A stretch of 9,328 nt of DNA from an uncultured Eubacteriales bacterium (GTDB lineage: Bacteria > Bacillota > Clostridia > Oscillospirales > Oscillospiraceae): positions 1 to 9,328 of the forward strand of contig CAJKNS010000082.1 of the NCBI GenBank assembly GCA_905201305.1. The letters run 5' to 3'. The translations under genes and the position numbers were made by a program. Positions within the stretch are counted from its first letter, which is position 1. Each line of letters starts with the position of its first letter. Below, one piece after another: positions 6,731 through 9,328 of this stretch. The notes under the pieces were generated by a model. That model did not search any database. It was not told the DNA's origin and saw only the letters and a list, made by a program, of their open reading frames with translations.

Positions 6731-8683
6731 CTAGTTGCCTCGAAGCTTGATGATCTGATCACGAAGCACGGCGGCATATTCGAATTCCATCATCTTGGCA
6801 GCCTGCTTCATTTCCTTTTCCAGACGGGCAATTTCGGCTTCTCGCTCGTTTTTGGTGAGCTTCCTGCCGTCCTTTTGCACATCCACCGTTCTTGAAATTT
6901 CGATCAGCTCCCGGACGGATTTGATAATGGTCTTGGGGACAATGCCATGGGCTTTGTTGTATGCCTGCTGAAGCTCCCGGCGGCGCTGGGTTTCTGTAAT
7001 GGCGTAGTCCATGGCGGGGGTAATGTGGTCGGCATACATGATGACTCTGCCGTCGGCGTTTCGGGCAGCCCGCCCAATGGTCTGAATCAGGCTGGTGGGA
7101 GAACGGAGGAAGCCCTCCTTGTCCGCATCCAGAATGGCGACCAGGGCAACCTCCGGCAGGTCCAGACCTTCACGGAGCAGGTTGATGCCAACCAGCACGT
7201 CGAACTTCTGCATGCGCAGGTCCCGAATGATCTCCTGCCGCTCCATGGTGTCTACATCGGAATGCATATACCGGACCTTAACGCCGGATTTGGTGAGATA
7301 ATCGGTGAGATCCTCCGCCATTTTCTTGGTCAGCGTTGTGACCAGGGTACGGTAGCCGTGCTGGGTCATGGTGTTGATTTCGCTGATGAGATCGTCCACC
7401 TGACCCTCCACCGGGCGAACCTCCACCGGCGGATCCAGCAGACCGGTGGGACGGAGCAGCTGCTCGGCAACCTGCCCGGCTCGGCTGAGCTCATATTCTG
7501 CCGGCGTTGCGGAGACATAGATGACCTGGTTGATCTTGGACTGAAACTCGTCAAATTTCAGGGGACGGTTATCATAGGCGGAGGGAAGCCGGAAACCATA
7601 GTCCACCAGCGCCTGCTTTCTTGCCCGGTCACCGTTGTACATGGCGCGAACCTGAGGCAGGGTGACGTGGCTCTCATCGATGAACATCAGAAAATCCTCA
7701 GGGAAATAGTCCATCAGAGTCATGGGCGGAGAACCTGCCGGTCTGCCGCTGATGATCCGGGAATAGTTCTCAATGCCGGAGCAGAAGCCCAGCTCGTCCA
7801 TCATTTCAATATCGTACATGGTGCGCTGATGAATCCGCTGGGCTTCCAGCAGCTTGCCGTTTTCCTTGAACCATTTTTCCCGATCCATCATTTCGCAGGC
7901 GATTTCCCGGGTGGCGCGCTCCATTTTCTCCTTGGTGGTAACATAGTGGCTGGCGGGGTAGATGGCGCAGTGGGTGACCACACGCTCTGCGGCGCCGGTG
8001 ACTACGTTGAATTCGCTGATCCGGTCTACCTCATCCCCGAAAAACTCAATGCGGATGCCCCGATTGGTCCAGCCGGCAGGGAATACCTCTACGGTGTCGC
8101 CCCGCACCCGGAAGGTGTTGCGAATGAAGTTGATGTCGTTGCGCTCATAGCGGATATCGGTGAGACTTCGGAGCAGACTGTCCCGTTCCCAGGTCTGACC
8201 CTGCCGGACGGAAACCACCAGCGCCTTATAGTCCTCAGGATCACCCAGACCATAGATGCAGCTGACGGAGGACACTACAATCACATCCCGGCGCTCCAGC
8301 AGGGAGGCGGTGGCGGAGTTCCGGAGCCGGTCAATCTCGTCGTTGGTGGCGGAATCCTTTTCAATATAGGTGTCCGTATGGGCAATATATGCCTCGGGCT
8401 GATAATAGTCGTAATAGGATACAAAATACTCCACGGCGTTTTCCGGGAAGAACTCCTTAAACTCGGAGCACAGCTGCGCTGCCAGGGTTTTATTGTGGGC
8501 AAGCACCAGCGTAGGACGGTTCATCTTCGCAATGATGTTTGCCATGGTAAAGGTTTTGCCGGAGCCGGTGACGCCCAGCAGCACCTGTTCATCGATGCCG
8601 TTTTTCAGACCCTGGGTCAGCTTTTCAATCGCCTCGGGCTGATCGCCGGAGGGCTGATAGTCGGAAACCAGCTTGAAATCCAT
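6731..8683 (-). CDS. uvrB: Excinuclease ABC subunit B (UvrB)
   Basis: This 650-residue helicase-fold protein receives damaged DNA from UvrA, verifies the lesion and recruits UvrC. Visible features are Walker A GVTGSGKT (37-44), the beta-hairpin region with YYDYYQPEAYI (90-100) and IEKDSATNDEIDRLR (107-121), the Walker B equivalent DESH (336-339), a motif V-type stretch LLREGLDLPEV (502-512), motif VI QTIGRAARN (534-542), and a C-terminal UVR coiled-coil domain (about 615-650) used for UvrC and UvrA contacts. The length is close to the family norm (about 660-670). The ATG at 8683 follows GGGAGGTG with GGAGG 9 bases away. It is the first gene of uvrB, capA-like, uvrA, with its own promoter upstream. 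All core motifs are intact. Confidence 0.98.
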   Translation of the reverse strand: MDFKLVSDYQPSGDQPEAIEKLTQGLKNGIDEQVLLGVTGSGKTFTMANIIAKMNRPTLVLAHNKTLAAQLCSEFKEFFPENAVEYFVSYYDYYQPEAYIAHTDTYIEKDSATNDEIDRLRNSATASLLERRDVIVVSSVSCIYGLGDPEDYKALVVSVRQGQTWERDSLLRSLTDIRYERNDINFIRNTFRVRGDTVEVFPAGWTNRGIRIEFFGDEVDRISEFNVVTGAAERVVTHCAIYPASHYVTTKEKMERATREIACEMMDREKWFKENGKLLEAQRIHQRTMYDIEMMDELGFCSGIENYSRIISGRPAGSPPMTLMDYFPEDFLMFIDESHVTLPQVRAMYNGDRARKQALVDYGFRLPSAYDNRPLKFDEFQSKINQVIYVSATPAEYELSRAGQVAEQLLRPTGLLDPPVEVRPVEGQVDDLISEINTMTQHGYRTLVTTLTKKMAEDLTDYLTKSGVKVRYMHSDVDTMERQEIIRDLRMQKFDVLVGINLLREGLDLPEVALVAILDADKEGFLRSPTSLIQTIGRAARNADGRVIMYADHITPAMDYAITETQRRRELQQAYNKAHGIVPKTIIKSVRELIEISRTVDVQKDGRKLTKNEREAEIARLEKEMKQAAKMMEFEYAAVLRDQIIKLRGN

Positions 8684-8690
8684 GGATATT

Positions 8691-8698
8691 CACCTCCC
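8691..8698 (-). promoter_or_regulatory. Ribosome binding site of uvrB
   Basis: On the - strand GGGAGGTG matches the anti-Shine-Dalgarno sequence strongly, 9 bases from GGAGG to the ATG. Just before it the transcript reads CCCAUUUGGG, so a small CCC/GGG hairpin could partly cover the site; this is speculative. Confidence 0.7.
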
Positions 8699-8704
8699 AA
8701 ATGG

Positions 8705-8722
8705 GATTTTGTACATAAAATC
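8705..8722. promoter_or_regulatory. Inverted repeat at the uvrB transcription start (possible operator)
   Basis: GATTTT (8705-8710) and AAAATC (8717-8722) are perfect 6-bp inverted arms separated by GTACAT. The site lies immediately downstream of the uvrB -10 box, about where transcription should begin, a good place for a repressor. It does not match the usual Gram-positive LexA box (GAAC-N4-GTTC). Binding protein unknown. Confidence 0.35.
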
Positions 8723-8730
8723 AGTAAGAT

Positions 8731-8759
8731 ATTATACCACAAACAATATAAAACTACAA
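8731..8759 (-). promoter_or_regulatory. Sigma-A promoter of uvrB
   Basis: On the - strand, -35 TTGTAG (8759-8754) and a consensus -10 TATAAT (8736-8731) are separated by exactly 17 bases, with TG just upstream of the -10. Predicted transcription start is about 8724, giving a leader of roughly 40 bases before uvrB. Confidence 0.8.
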
Positions 8760-8760
8760 G

Positions 8761-8895
8761 CCGCCGGAGCATAGGAAAAATCCTTGTATTTACAGGGAAA
8801 ACGGCGGGAAATGACCGGGAAATAGGCGGAGAAAGCAGGCGTGTTTACATAACATAAAATGCACGGAAAAATTGTAATGCGCCCAGGAAGAACAG
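8761..8895. other. Core of the divergent intergenic region between the two promoters
   Basis: No gene is supported in 8684-8985. Between the two -35 boxes lie a CCGCCG (8761-8766) / CGGCGG (8802-8807) inverted repeat, and within it a CCTTGTA (8782-8788) / TACAGGG (8791-8797) repeat. Further on is TGTTTACATAACA (8842-8854), with TGTT/AACA arms. They may be operator sites or chance. The motif ACATAAAAT occurs here (8852-8860) and again at the uvrB start (8713-8721). Confidence 0.35.
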
Positions 8896-8924
8896 TTGAC
8901 GGATTGGAGAATGTGCCGTATAAT
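8896..8924 (+). promoter_or_regulatory. Strong sigma-A promoter of the thiolase gene
   Basis: TTGACG (8896-8901) and TATAAT (8919-8924) are separated by exactly 17 bases, five of six and six of six consensus matches. Expected start is near 8931, leaving a leader of about 55 bases. The strength fits the codon bias of the gene. Confidence 0.9.
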
Positions 8925-8946
8925 AATACACGGTAAACCTATTATA
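8919..8946. promoter_or_regulatory. Inverted repeat overlapping the thiolase -10 box
   Basis: TATAATA (8919-8925) is repeated inverted as TATTATA (8940-8946), a perfect 7-bp pair spaced by 14 bases that spans the -10 and the predicted start. It could be an operator for a dimeric repressor, but its AT-only arms make chance plausible. Confidence 0.3.
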
Positions 8947-8963
8947 TTGCCCTGTAAGGGCGA
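8947..8963 (+). other. Leader hairpin upstream of the thiolase ribosome binding site
   Basis: GCCCT (8949-8953) and AGGGC (8957-8961) pair perfectly around GTA, extended by a G-U and a U-A pair. It ends about 9 bases before the GGAGG site (8972-8976). It may stabilise the 5' end of an abundant mRNA. There is no U tract, so it is not a terminator. Confidence 0.4.
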
Positions 8964-8985
8964 ATGAATATGGAGGTCGTTTCCA

Positions 8986-9328
8986 ATGAAAGATTTGTAT
9001 GTTGTAAACTGCTGCCGTACCGCTGTTGGTTCCTTTGGCGGCAGCCTGAAGAACACCCCCGCAGCTGACCTGGGCGCTATCGTCGTCAAGGAGGCTCTGA
9101 ACCGTGCCGGCGTAAAGCCCGAGCAGGTGGATGAGCTCATGTTCGGCTGCTGCATCAGCGCCGGTCTGGGTCAGAACGTTGCTCGCCAGGTTGGCATCAA
9201 GGCTGGTCTGCCCGTTTCCGTTCCCGCTTACTCCGTCAACATGGTCTGCGGCTCCGGCATGAAGTCCGTCATCGAGGCTGGTCGTGCCATCGCTTCCGGC
9301 GACGCTGAGATCGTTGTCTGCGGCGGCA
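8986..9328 (+). CDS. Acetyl-CoA acetyltransferase (thiolase), 5' part only
   Basis: The frame runs from ATG at 8986 to the right edge without a stop (114 codons plus one base). GGAGG at 8972-8976 stands 9 bases before the ATG. Diagnostic thiolase sequences are visible: VVNCCRTAVGSFGGSL at 6-21, the GLGQNVARQV stretch at 60-69, and the active-site NMVCGSGMK with the acyl-accepting cysteine at residue 88. Biosynthetic thiolases of this type condense two acetyl-CoA to acetoacetyl-CoA in the cytoplasm, the first step of butyrate formation in clostridia; thlA or atoB would be the likely name, but the downstream genes needed to decide the pathway are outside the window. Codon choice (Ala mostly GCT, Arg CGT or CGC and no CGG) indicates very high expression. 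It is divergent from uvrB. Confidence 0.95.
   Translation, partial: MKDLYVVNCCRTAVGSFGGSLKNTPAADLGAIVVKEALNRAGVKPEQVDELMFGCCISAGLGQNVARQVGIKAGLPVSVPAYSVNMVCGSGMKSVIEAGRAIASGDAEIVVCGG

Noticed and set aside
4145..6895. A 916-codon open frame on the + strand antisense to uvrA, the CapA-like gene and the end of uvrB
   Set aside because: It lies in exact codon register opposite all three - strand genes, which happen to share one frame. Stops there need sense TTA, CTA or TCA codons, which these GC-rich genes avoid. The translation is low-complexity Gly/Ala/His-rich without recognisable domains.
8842..8854. TGTTTACATAACA as a Rex or Crp/Fnr operator for the thiolase
   Set aside because: Arm length and spacing fit neither Rex (six-base spacer between TTGTTA-type arms) nor Crp/Fnr sites; kept only as an unassigned repeat.
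6947..8857. A 636-codon open frame antisense to uvrB
   Set aside because: Same in-register mirror effect opposite a clearly real uvrB; no domain and no credible ribosome binding site.
8888..8901. GAACAGTTGACG as a LexA half-box
   Set aside because: Only the GAAC half is present; the GTTC half at the required spacing is absent, and the sequence is part of the thiolase -35 region.
8790..9155. A 121-codon - strand open frame across the divergent intergenic region
   Set aside because: It overlaps the thiolase start and its promoter, and shows no family resemblance.
1..9328. CRISPR arrays, tRNA or rRNA genes, transposase genes, phage genes or defence systems
   Set aside because: None seen: no regularly spaced repeats, no cloverleaf or rRNA sequence, and all long coding frames are assigned to housekeeping or surface functions.

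Overview
The window looks like chromosomal DNA of a Gram-positive anaerobe of the Clostridia, most likely Oscillospiraceae (Ruminococcaceae)-like. The clues are GC-rich coding sequence dominated by CTG, CGG and GGC codons, strong AGGAGG-type ribosome binding sites, AT-rich sigma-A promoters, and a very strongly expressed thiolase. Family level is an inference from overall character, not from a search.

Layout. On the + strand, positions 1-2311 carry two genes reading rightward. The first is the 3' part of a sulfatase-fold, probably membrane-anchored hydrolase or transferase, cut by the left edge. Fourteen bases later comes a complete M18 zinc aminopeptidase (apeB). Positions 2312-2542 hold no gene. 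They contain a 184-bp foldback (MITE-like) element that starts right after the apeB stop codon, followed by a bidirectional rho-independent terminator serving both apeB and the convergent uvrA.

On the - strand, 8683-2543 is a tight three-gene cluster transcribed leftward: uvrB, a CapA-like membrane-anchored metallophosphatase-fold protein, and uvrA, with gaps of only 18 and 42 bases. UvrA and UvrB are the damage-recognition and helicase-loading subunits of nucleotide excision repair; uvrC is not in the window. A clear promoter stands upstream of uvrB. The cell-surface gene sitting between the two repair genes is the main oddity of gene order.

Positions 8684-8985 form a 302-base divergent intergenic region with back-to-back promoters, for uvrB leftward and an acetyl-CoA acetyltransferase (thiolase) rightward, plus several inverted repeats. 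The thiolase gene is cut by the right edge. Its codon choice (GCT, GTT, CGT) differs sharply from its neighbours and indicates very high expression.

Most of the window is ordinary core genome, and I see no undescribed multi-gene system. The most interesting non-standard signal is the foldback element downstream of apeB. Nearly all imperfect positions in its helices are G-U pairs when read as the + strand transcript (A-C when read the other way), which suggests a structured, strand-specific RNA rather than a merely decaying DNA repeat.
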